A stretch of DNA of 24,916 bases from Myxococcota bacterium. GTDB lineage: Bacteria; Myxococcota_C; UBA6777. Below are positions 24,891-24,916 of this stretch, piece after piece; positions within the stretch are counted from its first letter, which is position 1; each line of letters begins with the position of its first letter. A program made the translations under genes and the position numbers. The DNA is taken from contig CAUJFU010000346.1 of assembly GCA_963169055.1 (NCBI GenBank), positions 1 to 24,916 of the forward strand, written 5' to 3'. The notes beneath the pieces were generated by a model. The model had not been told where the DNA came from and ran no database searches. It worked only from the letters and a program-made list of their open reading frames with translations.

Positions 24891-24916
24891 CGATCGGTCC
24901 GCGTCATTTCCAAAAA

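Overview
The window is chromosomal DNA of moderate GC content, densely coding and without rRNA, CRISPR or phage genes. It suggests a Gram-negative bacterium. It encodes a lipoprotein with a lipobox, an MscS-type channel with a large periplasmic domain and an exported M23 peptidase. The order spoVG / tRNA-Gln / rplY / pth / ... / rpsF / rplI / dnaB recalls the conserved cluster of delta-proteobacterial lineages (Myxococcota, Bradymonadales-like, Desulfuromonadales). The lineage is an inference from layout and protein style; no marker here fixes it. TTG start codons with good Shine-Dalgarno (SD) sequences appear to be common (YfhO-like gene, SbcD-like gene, rpsF).

Layout. 72-2539 (-): a YfhO-like multi-spanning membrane protein and its probable terminator. 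2558-2726: a 169-bp non-autonomous inverted-repeat element (MITE) in the divergent promoter gap. 2883-6023 (+): a large MscS/MscK-like channel, whose stop overlaps the stop of the convergent gene at 6020-7189 (-), an unrecognised protein. That gene lies 25 bp downstream of 7215-10328 (-), which encodes the most unusual protein here: a lipoprotein with five consecutive DsbA/thioredoxin-fold domains, each with its own CPFC or CPYC site. 10563-11981 (+): an SbcD/Mre11-like nuclease. 12239-20942 (+): a housekeeping block of spoVG, tRNA-Gln(UUG) with its own promoter and terminator, rplY, pth, a K+-dependent-type membrane pyrophosphatase, rpsF, rplI and dnaB. The dnaB gene is interrupted by a 423-residue intein with a LAGLIDADG endonuclease. 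20992-21194: a second MITE copy beside a solitary extra terminus. 21260-24635 (-): an M23 peptidase gene downstream of a hemD-hemL heme pair. 24669-24890: a 27-bp tandem repeat running to the window edge.

Working together: rplY, pth, rpsF, rplI and dnaB serve translation and replication. hemD and hemL belong to tetrapyrrole synthesis. The five-domain oxidoreductase and its unknown partner look like a dedicated envelope thiol-disulfide module. Low-complexity C-terminal tails (PVRPVVAP on the pyrophosphatase, GDR on S6, ETSQASSL on the SbcD-like protein) and the expanded DsbA array show that local repeat expansion has been active in this genome.
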